Source of the DNA: Flavobacterium psychrophilum
GTDB lineage: Bacteria; Bacteroidota; Bacteroidia; Flavobacteriales; Flavobacteriaceae
Length of the DNA: 64,000 nucleotides
Direction of reading: 5' to 3'
Assembly (NCBI GenBank): GCA_945890865.1
Contig: CAMDDB010000001.1
Coordinates: forward strand, 186,001-250,000
Shown: positions 42,810 to 50,427 of the stretch, piece by piece
Layout: each line of letters opens with the position of its first letter
Position numbering within the stretch: the first letter of the stretch is position 1
Translations under genes and position numbers: made by a program
The notes under the pieces: generated by a model
Databases searched by the model: none
What the model was told of the DNA's origin: nothing
What the model saw: the letters and a program-made list of their open reading frames with translations, nothing else

Positions 42810-42825
42810 AAAAAATTATAGAACT

Positions 42826-43305
42826 ATGAGAATATTAGTATTCATTATCATTTGCCTCACAACTTCCCATTTATTTGGACAAACCCTACACCATCAAATG
42901 ATAAGCGCACAAGGCGGTAAAAGCGGCTCAGAGTCTGGAATTTTGTTAAACTTCACAGTAGGCCAGCAATCTGTTGTAGGAACAAGAACTGGAAATATTA
43001 CTGTCCAACAAGGCTTTCAACAAAGCAATTGGAATAAAATTATTGCCCAGAACAATGTTTCAGTTAGTACTTCTACTTTTCCCAATCCATTTTTAGATCG
43101 AATCAATTTTACTTTTACAGGAAGTGTAGGAGATACTATTTCTCTTCACATCTATGATGTTTCTGGTCGATTAGTTTTTACGGATAACCTTCAAGTAGTA
43201 GAGCAAACCACTTCAATAGATTTGAAGCATTTGCCTAGTGCAAACTATTTCATACAACTTTCAAATTTAAACTATTTATACTACACTAAAATAATTAAAA
43301 ATTAA
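42826..43305 (+). CDS. T9SS type A sorting-domain protein
   Basis: 159 residues. Signal peptide RILVFIIICLTTSHLFG then Q. Residues about 20-62 (HHQMISAQGGKS, LLNFTVGQQSVVG, NITVQQGFQQSN) are a motif often found in short flavobacterial secreted proteins. Residues about 75-159 are a type IX secretion C-terminal signal: FPNPFLDRINFTF, IYDVSGRLVF, DLKHLPSANYFIQL and the final YYTKIIKN. The protein should be exported across the outer membrane and kept on or released from the surface. First gene of a five-gene operon, 6 nt before the next. Confidence 0.85.
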   Translation: MRILVFIIICLTTSHLFGQTLHHQMISAQGGKSGSESGILLNFTVGQQSVVGTRTGNITVQQGFQQSNWNKIIAQNNVSVSTSTFPNPFLDRINFTFTGSVGDTISLHIYDVSGRLVFTDNLQVVEQTTSIDLKHLPSANYFIQLSNLNYLYYTKIIKN

Positions 43306-43311
43306 AACAAG

Positions 43312-43941
43312 ATGATTAAAAAATGTTTCCTTTTCTTACTGCTGTTTTCGGGATGCTATATGCAATCTCAAGAACTATTTTTTTCTACAGGAAAAAATTT
43401 CACAAGCTATGATTATAAAAATTCTGCGGGATTTTCAAATCCAAATCTAAGAAGCGGAGACGGTTCTTTTTACCAGGCAGGTATGGATTTTAAGTTGAAT
43501 AAATCAGCTGCATCAAGTAAAGTAAGTTATGCAATTAGTGTAATTTATAATCAATTCAACGCTGTTGGCGGCACAAGTTCGGATGATTATTCGTGGAAGA
43601 CAAATTATTTAGGAGTTCAAAACGCACTAAATTATACGTTGTATCAAAATGCTGATTTTTTTACCGTTAAAACAAAATTAGGTGTTGCTACCTCAACTAT
43701 AATTAAAGGCGAACAATATATCAATAATAGGGTTTATGATATTGCTTCTCATGAGGAGTTTTCTGGAATTGTAGTTCAGCCAAACGTGGGTATTGATTTT
43801 CAATATTCGATTAACAGAGATATTAAAATTTCTGCAGGATATGAATTTTCTAAGTCCTATAACATTTCTAATTCATCTTCAGAAAAGCTTTCATTTACTA
43901 ATAACCAAATCCATTTTGGATTTAATTTTCTATTAAAATAA
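43312..43941 (+). CDS. Small outer-membrane beta-barrel-like protein
   Basis: 209 residues. Signal peptide ending either at SGC (lipobox-like, Cys15) or at MQSQ (signal peptidase I). The mature part has regularly spaced amphipathic strands: KVSYAISVIYNQFNAVG, LNYTLYQNADFFTVKTKLGVAT, VVQPNVGIDFQYSI, IKISAGYEFSKSYN, and ends with QIHFGFNFLLK, an outer-membrane barrel ending. Size suggests 8 strands. No family recognised. It may act as the membrane anchor for the large repeat protein encoded next. Confidence 0.7.
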   Translation: MIKKCFLFLLLFSGCYMQSQELFFSTGKNFTSYDYKNSAGFSNPNLRSGDGSFYQAGMDFKLNKSAASSKVSYAISVIYNQFNAVGGTSSDDYSWKTNYLGVQNALNYTLYQNADFFTVKTKLGVATSTIIKGEQYINNRVYDIASHEEFSGIVVQPNVGIDFQYSINRDIKISAGYEFSKSYNISNSSSEKLSFTNNQIHFGFNFLLK

Positions 43942-43951
43942 ATCAAACATC

Positions 43952-46750
43952 ATGAAAAAAATAGTTAGTATTCTTTTGTTATTTATTGGTTTTATGGGTT
44001 ATTCTCAAACTAATGGGATCACTTATCAAGCCGTAATATTCAATCCTTCTGGCGAGCAATTACCGGGGGTAAATAATGCAAATGCACCGTTAGCAAATAA
44101 AAATATTTGTTTACGATTTACAATCATTGACCACAATTCGCAACCAGAATATATTGAAAGCATTCAAACCACAACAGATGAATTTGGAATGGTGAATTTA
44201 ATTATTGGAACAGGATTACAACTTGGGGGGTATGCAACATCCTTTTCAAATATACTTTGGAATGCCAACCCAAAAAATTTAAAAGTCGATTTAAGTGCTA
44301 CAGGAGTTTGTGCCTACTATACTGAAATTAGTAATCAACCATTTACGTCTGTTCCATTTGCTTTATATGCTGTAAATTCAGAAAGCACAGCGGCAATAGC
44401 AGCGCTTCAAGCTACAGTGGCCGCAAATGCTACAGCAACCACGGCAGCATTAGCAACCAAAGAAAATACGGCAAATAAATCAACAACCACAACATTAGGA
44501 ACCAGCAATGTGTTATTTCCAACACAAAATGCAGTGAAAACCTATGTAGATACCAATATTACAAACGTAAATGCTTCTAATACAGCAGCTATTACTACAC
44601 TTGGAAATACAGTAACTGCAAACGCGGCGGCTACCACAACAGCTTTAGGGTTAAAAGAAGATGCTGCAAACAAATCAACAACCACAACATTAGGAACCAG
44701 CAATGTGTTATTTCCAACACAAAATGCAGTGAAAACTTATGTAGATACCAATATTTCTACTTCTAACACAGCAAATACAGCAGCTATTACTACTCTTGGA
44801 AATACAGTAACTTCAAACGCAACAGCTACAACAGCTGCTTTAGCGTTAAAAGAAGATGCTGCAAATAAATCAACTACAACAACTTTAGGAACAAGTGATT
44901 TGTTATTTCCTACTCAAAAAGCGGTTAAAATATATGTGGACAATCAAGTTACAAATGGTATCGCTACAAACGTGTCTGGTATAGTTGCCATTGCCAATGG
45001 GGGAACAGGTTCTAGCACTCAAAATTTTGTGGATTTAACAACCAATCAAAATATTGCTGGAAATAAAACATTTACTTCTAATTTGAATGTACCAACGGGC
45101 ACAGTAGGAGTAGGAACTTCTTCCCCTAATTCATCCGCAATTTTAGATATCACTTCGACTACTAAAGGATTTTTAACGCCAAGAATGACTATGATTCAAA
45201 GAAATGCAATTTCGAATCCTGCTAATGGATTAATTATTTATTGTACTGATTGTTCTATTTCTGGAGAGCCACAGTACTTCAATGGCAATTCTTGGAAAAA
45301 ACCAGATGGGAATATTGCTACTGCACCAATACAAGGGTCAGTTTCAATTCCATCTTTGTTTTCTACTACAAATGGTACAAACGGGTCCCAAAAAGGGCAA
45401 AGTTTCACTATGGGAGTAACAGGAGGTTATTTAAATAAATTACGTACAAATGCATTTGGAGGTGTTGGTGGTCAGCAGTTGTTAAATGGAATAGCAAATT
45501 CTTCAATAAAAATTAGAGAGTATGTAAATAATTTAGAGACAGGTACGACACATGCTTTGACAGGAGCAGTATTGGCAACTTCTAGTTTGCCAACTGTAAT
45601 AGATTATAGCTACAGTGATCCTTTATATCCTTATTACCCTACAATTGAGTTTAAATTTGATAACACAATTTATCTAAATCCTAATGCTCAATATGTTATT
45701 GAGTTTATTACTGGAAATGGGGTTTCATTATATTGTAGAACACAAGACATGTATAATGGTGGACAAGCTTATGATATAAATGGAGTTAACCTATCATTTG
45801 CTAGAGATTTTCCTTTTGAATTGTATGTTGTTAACCAACCTATAACACCTTTAACCTCTGGAACCGTTACTTACCCTTCAACCCATGGAACAGCTGGTCA
45901 AGTATTAACAACTAATGGTAGTGGTACTGCAATTTGGAGTACTCCAGCTACTGTTGATACATCTAATTTTGTTAATTTAACAACCAATCAAACTATTGCG
46001 GGAAATAAAACATTTAGTTCAGATATTGTAGTTAATGGAATCAAAGTAGGAAATGGCGGCGGAAGCCAAAGCACAGTAATTGGAGATAGTGCAAATGCTA
46101 CTCAAGCCAATAACACAGCCTTAGGGTTTATGACCTTAGATGGTAATTCAGGGACAGATAATACAGCTGTTGGAACAAATTCTATGAGAAATTCTGGTGC
46201 TACATCGCAAACAACAGCAATTGGAGAAAACGCTGGAACGGGAATCAATACGGGTAACAATAACACCTATTTAGGATACAATGCAAATGTTACGAGCAAT
46301 AGCTCCATTTCTAATGCTACAGCAATTGGATCAGGCGCTACAGTTACATCTAGTAATACCATTCAGTTGGGGGCAGATGGAACCAATGGAACAACGGCAG
46401 TGACCAATGTAAACACAAGCGGCTCAATTACAGCAAATGCTTCAATAAGTTCCGAAATAACAGCTAATTTAACCATCAATAATGCAAATGCAGAGCAATA
46501 CAAAGCTAAGGTATTGATTTGTAATCCATCAAGTCAAATTACGATTACTTTTAATAATGATTTGCCCGTTGGGTTTAATTGTATGGTTTTACAAAAAAGT
46601 ATTGATGCCAACAAAATTAATTTAGCAGGTGGATCGGGAGTTACCTTAAAAAACAGAAATAATTATACGGCAACTGCTGGAAATTATGCTATAGCTACCA
46701 TTGTAAATATTGGTGGGGGCATTATTGTTACAGCAGGTGACATGCAATAA
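43952..46750 (+). CDS. Large exported repeat protein, tail-fibre/trimeric-adhesin-like
   Basis: 932 residues with signal peptide VSILLLFIGFMGYS then Q. Residues 20-144 form a conserved N-terminal domain (NGITYQAVIFNPSGEQLPGV, DEFGMVNLIIGTG). Residues 145-339 are three 65-residue repeats containing LFPTQNAVKTYVD, a motif shared with phage tail-fibre-like proteins. A middle domain (about 420-630) is beta-rich. Residues about 690-820 carry YadA-head-like repeats (NTALGFMTL, NTAVGTNSM, TTAIGENAG, NTYLGYNA, ATAIGSGA). A compact C-terminal domain ends at ITVTAGDMQ-like sequence. It lacks a T9SS tail. Most likely a long surface fibre or adhesin; the function is inferred from architecture only. Confidence 0.75.
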   Translation: MKKIVSILLLFIGFMGYSQTNGITYQAVIFNPSGEQLPGVNNANAPLANKNICLRFTIIDHNSQPEYIESIQTTTDEFGMVNLIIGTGLQLGGYATSFSNILWNANPKNLKVDLSATGVCAYYTEISNQPFTSVPFALYAVNSESTAAIAALQATVAANATATTAALATKENTANKSTTTTLGTSNVLFPTQNAVKTYVDTNITNVNASNTAAITTLGNTVTANAAATTTALGLKEDAANKSTTTTLGTSNVLFPTQNAVKTYVDTNISTSNTANTAAITTLGNTVTSNATATTAALALKEDAANKSTTTTLGTSDLLFPTQKAVKIYVDNQVTNGIATNVSGIVAIANGGTGSSTQNFVDLTTNQNIAGNKTFTSNLNVPTGTVGVGTSSPNSSAILDITSTTKGFLTPRMTMIQRNAISNPANGLIIYCTDCSISGEPQYFNGNSWKKPDGNIATAPIQGSVSIPSLFSTTNGTNGSQKGQSFTMGVTGGYLNKLRTNAFGGVGGQQLLNGIANSSIKIREYVNNLETGTTHALTGAVLATSSLPTVIDYSYSDPLYPYYPTIEFKFDNTIYLNPNAQYVIEFITGNGVSLYCRTQDMYNGGQAYDINGVNLSFARDFPFELYVVNQPITPLTSGTVTYPSTHGTAGQVLTTNGSGTAIWSTPATVDTSNFVNLTTNQTIAGNKTFSSDIVVNGIKVGNGGGSQSTVIGDSANATQANNTALGFMTLDGNSGTDNTAVGTNSMRNSGATSQTTAIGENAGTGINTGNNNTYLGYNANVTSNSSISNATAIGSGATVTSSNTIQLGADGTNGTTAVTNVNTSGSITANASISSEITANLTINNANAEQYKAKVLICNPSSQITITFNNDLPVGFNCMVLQKSIDANKINLAGGSGVTLKNRNNYTATAGNYAIATIVNIGGGIIVTAGDMQ
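44384..44968 (+). repeat. Three tandem 195-bp repeats coding 65 residues each
   Basis: Units start at 44384, 44579 and 44774. Between units 1 and 2, from 44477 against 44672, 83 of 84 bases are identical. Unit 3 encodes nearly the same peptide with different synonymous codons, so units 1 and 2 are the recent duplication. Confidence 0.9.
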
Positions 46751-46807
46751 AATTAAAACAACTAAAACAGAAAATAAATAATATATAACTCAATTAAACC
46801 TTCAAAA

Positions 46808-48259
46808 ATGAAAAAATTATTTTTAATTACCATTCTATTCTTGGCAAATAGTTTTCAAAGTCAGGCAAATAATTTAGTGGTGGGAACACCAACAATCAGT
46901 GGAAGCACACTTACCTTTACTATTAAATGGGATAACAGTTGGTATGTTACTACAGGGCCATCTAACTGGGATGCAGTTTGGATTTTTGTTAAAAGACAAT
47001 CTTGTGTAACAGGCGCTGTAAGCCCTTGGCTGCATGGTCAATTATCTGCAACAGGACAATCCGTTACCGGTTCAGTTCTACAAGTTGATACAGTATCAGA
47101 TAATGCTGGAGTTTTCGTAAGAAGATCAGCTGCTGGAATTGGTAATATCGCTCAAGCCACAGTAACAATAACATTGGCGAGCCCTGTTGGCGCAGACAAT
47201 ATTGGAGTTTATGCTATGGAAATGGTAAATGTACCGCAAGGGGATTTTTATATAGGGGACAATAATAGACCTTCTTATTATGTATTTGGAAATGCAACTA
47301 ACCAAGCTGTACAAATTACTAGTACTACTACAAATTTAACTAAGGAACAATATGGAGCTCAAGAACAACTTGGTTCTACAGTTGCTTTGCCTAGCACCTA
47401 CCCTTATGGTTACAATCGTTTTTATTGTATGAAATATGAAATTACATGTGCTCAATACGTTTCGTTTTTAAACACCTTGAGTTATGAACAACAATTACAT
47501 AAACAACAAGACATGAACTGGAATACAACACCGCCAACCTCATCAGCCGGAACAGTTTTTATGAATAATTGGGGCTATAGAATAGAAATTAAAACACCAG
47601 CTATTTCAACAACAAGTTTGACGCCTGCCGTTTACGCATGCGATGCTAATGATAATGGAGTATATGATGAAGATTGTGATGGTTTAGGTTTTCCTGTATC
47701 ATTAAGACAAGAGCACTGGTTGACTTACATGGAATGGGCGGCTTTACGACCTATGACAGAATTTGAATATGAAAAAGCTTGTAGAGGTCCACTTGCGTCA
47801 GTTAGTGGAGAATATGCTTGGGGTACCACTGATATTGTACAATTTCAATACACCAATGCTAACTGGGGTTGTTCAACAGATATACAAACCTATTTTGCTT
47901 TAGGTTTAAGTAATTGGCAAACAGGCAGAATGTATAGAGCTGGAAGTGCCGCTACAGCAAATACTGATAGAGTACATGCTGGAGCAACTTATTATGGTAT
48001 AGCTGATATGACTGGCGGCACCTATGAGCGTTGTGTAGGAGGCTGGGGTTATGATTATTCTACTTTTACTACGGCAAATGGTGATGGCAATATCAATGCA
48101 GATGGAACTTGCGGAAATTTAATATGGAATAGTATGCAATATCATAATAGAGGTGGTTCTGCTCAAAATGGTAATGGTAGCCAAATTTCCTCCAGAAATT
48201 ATGCAAACGATGCAAGTTATGGTCAAGCCCAAACTGGTAGAGGAGTAAGATCGTATTAA
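46808..48259 (+). CDS. SUMF1/FGE-fold exported protein without catalytic cysteines
   Basis: 483 residues. Signal peptide KLFLITILFLANSFQSQA. Residues about 20-130 are a beta-rich N-terminal domain (WDNSWYVTTGPSNWDAVWIFVKR). Residues about 138-483 are a formylglycine-generating-enzyme sulfatase-activating fold: MVNVPQGDFYIGDN, YCMKYEITCAQYVSFLN, ALRPMTEFEYEKACRG, YGIADMTGGTYERCVGG and the end GRGVRSY. The Cys pair of true formylglycine-generating enzymes is absent (the segment reads SSRNYAND), so it is probably a binding rather than an enzymatic protein. An Asp/Asn loop (DANDNGVYDEDCDG, about 279-292) resembles a calcium site. A 57-nt gap separates it from the repeat protein. Confidence 0.8.
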   Translation: MKKLFLITILFLANSFQSQANNLVVGTPTISGSTLTFTIKWDNSWYVTTGPSNWDAVWIFVKRQSCVTGAVSPWLHGQLSATGQSVTGSVLQVDTVSDNAGVFVRRSAAGIGNIAQATVTITLASPVGADNIGVYAMEMVNVPQGDFYIGDNNRPSYYVFGNATNQAVQITSTTTNLTKEQYGAQEQLGSTVALPSTYPYGYNRFYCMKYEITCAQYVSFLNTLSYEQQLHKQQDMNWNTTPPTSSAGTVFMNNWGYRIEIKTPAISTTSLTPAVYACDANDNGVYDEDCDGLGFPVSLRQEHWLTYMEWAALRPMTEFEYEKACRGPLASVSGEYAWGTTDIVQFQYTNANWGCSTDIQTYFALGLSNWQTGRMYRAGSAATANTDRVHAGATYYGIADMTGGTYERCVGGWGYDYSTFTTANGDGNINADGTCGNLIWNSMQYHNRGGSAQNGNGSQISSRNYANDASYGQAQTGRGVRSY

Positions 48260-48269
48260 TTGTATTCAA

Positions 48270-48773
48270 GTGATAAAAAAAATAATAATAGTAGCATTAT
48301 TTTGTTTGGCGCAAAATACTTTTGGGCAAATTGCGCTACCTTCTATGCGTGGGGTTTTTAATTCTAAAAAGACCATGACCATGTTTTCAGGTGGCATAGG
48401 ATTTGGATCCTCTCAGCAAAGTTTGTTTCAAAACGTTTGTGCGCCAGTTCAATTAGAATCCATTTTTTATGGAGGCATTGGCTTTGGCGATCAGCAGAAA
48501 ATAATTGTGCAAAACATTTGTACTCCTATTGCTGTAGAATCGATTTTTTATGGAGGCGAAGGATATGGAGACCAACAAAAAGCGATAGTACAAAGTGCTT
48601 GTATTCCGCCAGCTATTGAATCCATATTTCTTGGAGGCGAAGGATATGGAGACCAACAAAAATCAGTTGTTCAAAGTGTTTGTGTCGCCCCTGCTATAGA
48701 ATCCATATTTTTAGGTGGAACTGGATATGGATCTCAAGAAAAAATTATAATTCAAGCGGCTTGTACCTATTAA
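48270..48773 (+). CDS. Small exported protein of 27-residue cysteine-bearing repeats
   Basis: 167 residues from a GTG start, which is required to include the signal peptide (IKKIIIVALFCLAQNTFG then Q). After a short lead-in, one imperfect and then three full and one partial copies of a 27-residue unit follow: ESIF(Y/L)GG-x-G(Y/F)GDQQK-x-x-VQ-x-x-C-x-P. Each unit has one cysteine and a glycine-rich turn. The periodicity suggests a beta-solenoid or stacked beta-hairpins. I recognise no family. Last gene of the operon, 10 nt after the SUMF1-fold gene. Confidence 0.7.
   Translation: MIKKIIIVALFCLAQNTFGQIALPSMRGVFNSKKTMTMFSGGIGFGSSQQSLFQNVCAPVQLESIFYGGIGFGDQQKIIVQNICTPIAVESIFYGGEGYGDQQKAIVQSACIPPAIESIFLGGEGYGDQQKSVVQSVCVAPAIESIFLGGTGYGSQEKIIIQAACTY
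48456..48770 (+). repeat. Tandem 81-bp coding repeat
   Basis: The GAATC-type unit start recurs at 48456, 48537, 48618 and 48699, exactly 81 bp apart. Units 2 and 3 share long identical stretches such as GGAGGCGAAGGATATGGAGA. Confidence 0.9.
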
Positions 48774-48803
48774 CGATTCGGAAGTTTTTTCAAAATAAAT
48801 ATA

Positions 48804-48832
48804 TTGATAAAATATAAATCCAGTTAAATTTG
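48804..48832 (+). promoter_or_regulatory. Promoter of the tRNA-Asn-like gene
   Basis: TTG at 48804-48806, an 18-nt spacer and TAAATTTG at 48825-48832, a full consensus promoter about 22 nt before the tRNA-like sequence. Confidence 0.65.
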
Positions 48833-48854
48833 TATTCTAAAAATAAATGAGTTT

Positions 48855-48928
48855 TCTTACTTAGTTAAGTTGTTTAGAGCATCTGACTGTTTATCAGAGA
48901 GTCCTTGGTTCGAGCCCAAGAGAGGGAG
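48855..48928 (+). tRNA. tRNA-Asn-like gene (anticodon GTT), probably degenerate
   Basis: 74 nt that fold as a tRNA: anticodon stem TCTGA / TCAGA with loop CTGTTTA (anticodon GTT), T arm CTTGG-TTCGAGC-CCAAG intact. Odd points: position 37 is T instead of a purine, the acceptor (TCTTACT / AGAGGGA) has an A-A mismatch and two G-T pairs, and the D stem (GTTA / GAGC) has a G-A mismatch and a T-G pair. It has a promoter and an immediate terminator, so it may be transcribed. It is either a decaying tRNA-Asn copy or a diverged isoacceptor. Confidence 0.6.
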
Positions 48929-48929
48929 C

Positions 48930-48960
48930 AAAAGTCCAGCAGAAATGTTGGACTTTTTTT
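48930..48960 (+). terminator. Terminator after the tRNA-Asn-like gene
   Basis: AAAGTCCAGC-agaaat-GTTGGACTTT, 10-bp stem with one G-T pair, then T tract; begins 2 nt after the tRNA-like 3' end. Confidence 0.85.
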
Positions 48961-49010
48961 ATTGTCTATCATTCAGTCAGGCTAGTTATATCTTTTTATT
49001 ATATTTACAT

Positions 49011-49484
49011 ATGAAAAATCTAATCCTGTTATTATTAACTCTCACAATTTGTACAAGCGGTTTTGCACAAATCCAAGATGAAATAAAAGTTGAAACCACT
49101 CAAACTGCGCTTTTTAATGAAATAGCCAATCTTGATAGTTCTTTATTCGAAGCATATAATTCAAAGAATCTAGATTTGATGAAGACCTATTTTACAAAAG
49201 ATCTCGAGTGGTATCAAGATAATGGGGGGTTAATAGATTTTGAAAAAGTGTTTTCGAATTTTCAGTCTATTTTTAATAGAGATTATGACCTCAAAAGAAA
49301 TCTTATTAAAGAGAGCTTAGAAGTACATCCAATAGAAGGTTATGGGGCAATAGAAATTGGCAAGCACCAATTCAAACACATTGAAAATGGTAAACTCGAA
49401 ATTGGCACTTTCAAATTCTTAATGATTTGGAAGAATGATAATGGTAACTGGAAAATTTCAAGAGTAATTAGTTATGACCATTAG
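49011..49484 (+). CDS. Exported NTF2-like (DUF4440/SnoaL-type) protein
   Basis: 157 residues from the ATG at 49011; the frame extends upstream through the tRNA-like gene but that part is not coding. Signal peptide NLILLLLTLTICTSGFA then Q. The remainder fits a small NTF2-like fold: SLFEAYNSKNLDLMKTYFTKDLEWYQDNGG, then FRMxL-like strands and the end FLMIWKNDNGNWKISRVISYDH, which is typical of DUF4440. Probably periplasmic and binds a small ligand; no function is known. Confidence 0.85.
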   Translation: MKNLILLLLTLTICTSGFAQIQDEIKVETTQTALFNEIANLDSSLFEAYNSKNLDLMKTYFTKDLEWYQDNGGLIDFEKVFSNFQSIFNRDYDLKRNLIKESLEVHPIEGYGAIEIGKHQFKHIENGKLEIGTFKFLMIWKNDNGNWKISRVISYDH

Positions 49485-49554
49485 TTCAACCTTTTGATTT
49501 TTGATAGACACATACTCAATCATAGCATTATAGTTGCATCTTTCTCCAATAGGG

Positions 49555-49586
49555 AAAAAAAGCCTAACGAGTTGTTAGGCTTTTTT
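49555..49586. terminator. Bidirectional terminator between the NTF2-like gene and rpe
   Basis: AGCCTAAC-gagtt-GTTAGGCT with A and T tracts, next to the rpe stop codon. Confidence 0.85.
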
Positions 49587-49590
49587 ACTA

Positions 49591-50250
49591 TTATTTTGTC
49601 AATTGTTTCAAATGGGCAATGGTTGCTATGGGGTCTTGTGCGCTAAAAACATAGCTTCCAGCAACCAATACATCGGCACCAGCAGCCACTAATTGTTGGG
49701 CATTTTTATCGGTTACACCACCATCGATTTCAATGAGGGTTCCGGCATTTTTTTTATGGATCAACGCTTTTAATTTTTCGACTTTAGCATACGTATTTTC
49801 AATAAAAGATTGACCGCCAAAACCCGGATTAACACTCATGATACAAACTAAATCGATATCTTGAATCACATCTTCTAACAAGTCAACATTCGTATGTGGG
49901 TTTAGGGCCACGCCAGCTTTCATGCCTTCTGCTTTAATCGCTTGAAGTGTTCTATGCAAATGGGTACAAGCTTCGTAATGTACCGTTAATATATCAGCTC
50001 CTAATTTTTTAAATGTAGTAATGTACCGATCGGGATCTACAATCATTAAGTGTACATCGATGGTTTTTTTGGCGTGTTTTTGAATGGCGTCTAAAACCGG
50101 CATTCCAAAAGAAATGTTGGGAACAAAAACGCCGTCCATAATATCAATATGAAACCAATCGGCTTCACTAGAATTGATCATTTCTATATCGCGTTGTAAA
50201 TTGGCAAAGTCGGCAGCAAGAACTGACGGTGCAATACGTGTGTTTTTCAT
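49591..50250 (-). CDS. rpe: Ribulose-phosphate 3-epimerase
   Basis: 219 residues, TIM barrel. Interconverts ribulose 5-phosphate and xylulose 5-phosphate in the pentose phosphate pathway. Motifs: SVLAADFANL, HIDIMDGVFVPNISFG, DVHLMIVDPDRY, MSVNPGFGGQSF and EIDGGV, which include the metal-binding His and Asp residues of the family. Transcribed alone from a -7 box at 50318-50325, leaving a leader of about 60 nt. Confidence 0.96.
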   Translation of the reverse strand: MKNTRIAPSVLAADFANLQRDIEMINSSEADWFHIDIMDGVFVPNISFGMPVLDAIQKHAKKTIDVHLMIVDPDRYITTFKKLGADILTVHYEACTHLHRTLQAIKAEGMKAGVALNPHTNVDLLEDVIQDIDLVCIMSVNPGFGGQSFIENTYAKVEKLKALIHKKNAGTLIEIDGGVTDKNAQQLVAAGADVLVAGSYVFSAQDPIATIAHLKQLTK

Positions 50251-50317
50251 ATTGTAGTTGTGTTGTTTATTGTAACTTTCAAAATTCGGTGTTCAATATT
50301 GAATGGTCAACCTGGTG

Positions 50318-50325
50318 CAAAGGTA
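50318..50325 (-). promoter_or_regulatory. -7 promoter element of rpe
   Basis: Minus strand TACCTTTG, exact match, 67 nt upstream of the ATG. The rest of the 177-nt gap to the phytase gene shows no clear feature. Confidence 0.45.
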
Positions 50326-50427
50326 CAAATTATAAACTTTTAATTAAAAAAACTTGAATTGTCCACTTGGTGTGTTTAATTCATAAAAAACTCTGTAATC
50401 AGCTGGGTTTAAATGCTCTAATTTTTA

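Noticed and set aside
42600..42825. Small gene in the AraC-surface operon gap
   Set aside because: No frame with a plausible start and length; the region holds divergent promoters and an inverted repeat only.
44384..44968. CRISPR-like repeat array
   Set aside because: The repeats are 195 bp, in frame, contiguous and coding, with no spacers.
46808..48259. Diversity-generating retroelement target
   Set aside because: The SUMF1/C-type-lectin fold raised this possibility, but no reverse transcriptase or template repeat was seen in the window; the repeats nearby are ordinary tandem coding repeats.
48456..48770. Non-coding repeat array or CRISPR
   Set aside because: The period of 81 bp is a multiple of three and the units code for a conserved peptide.
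48870..49010. N-terminal extension of the NTF2-like protein reading through the tRNA-like gene
   Set aside because: The frame is open by chance through a structured RNA gene and its terminator; the signal peptide begins at the ATG at 49011.
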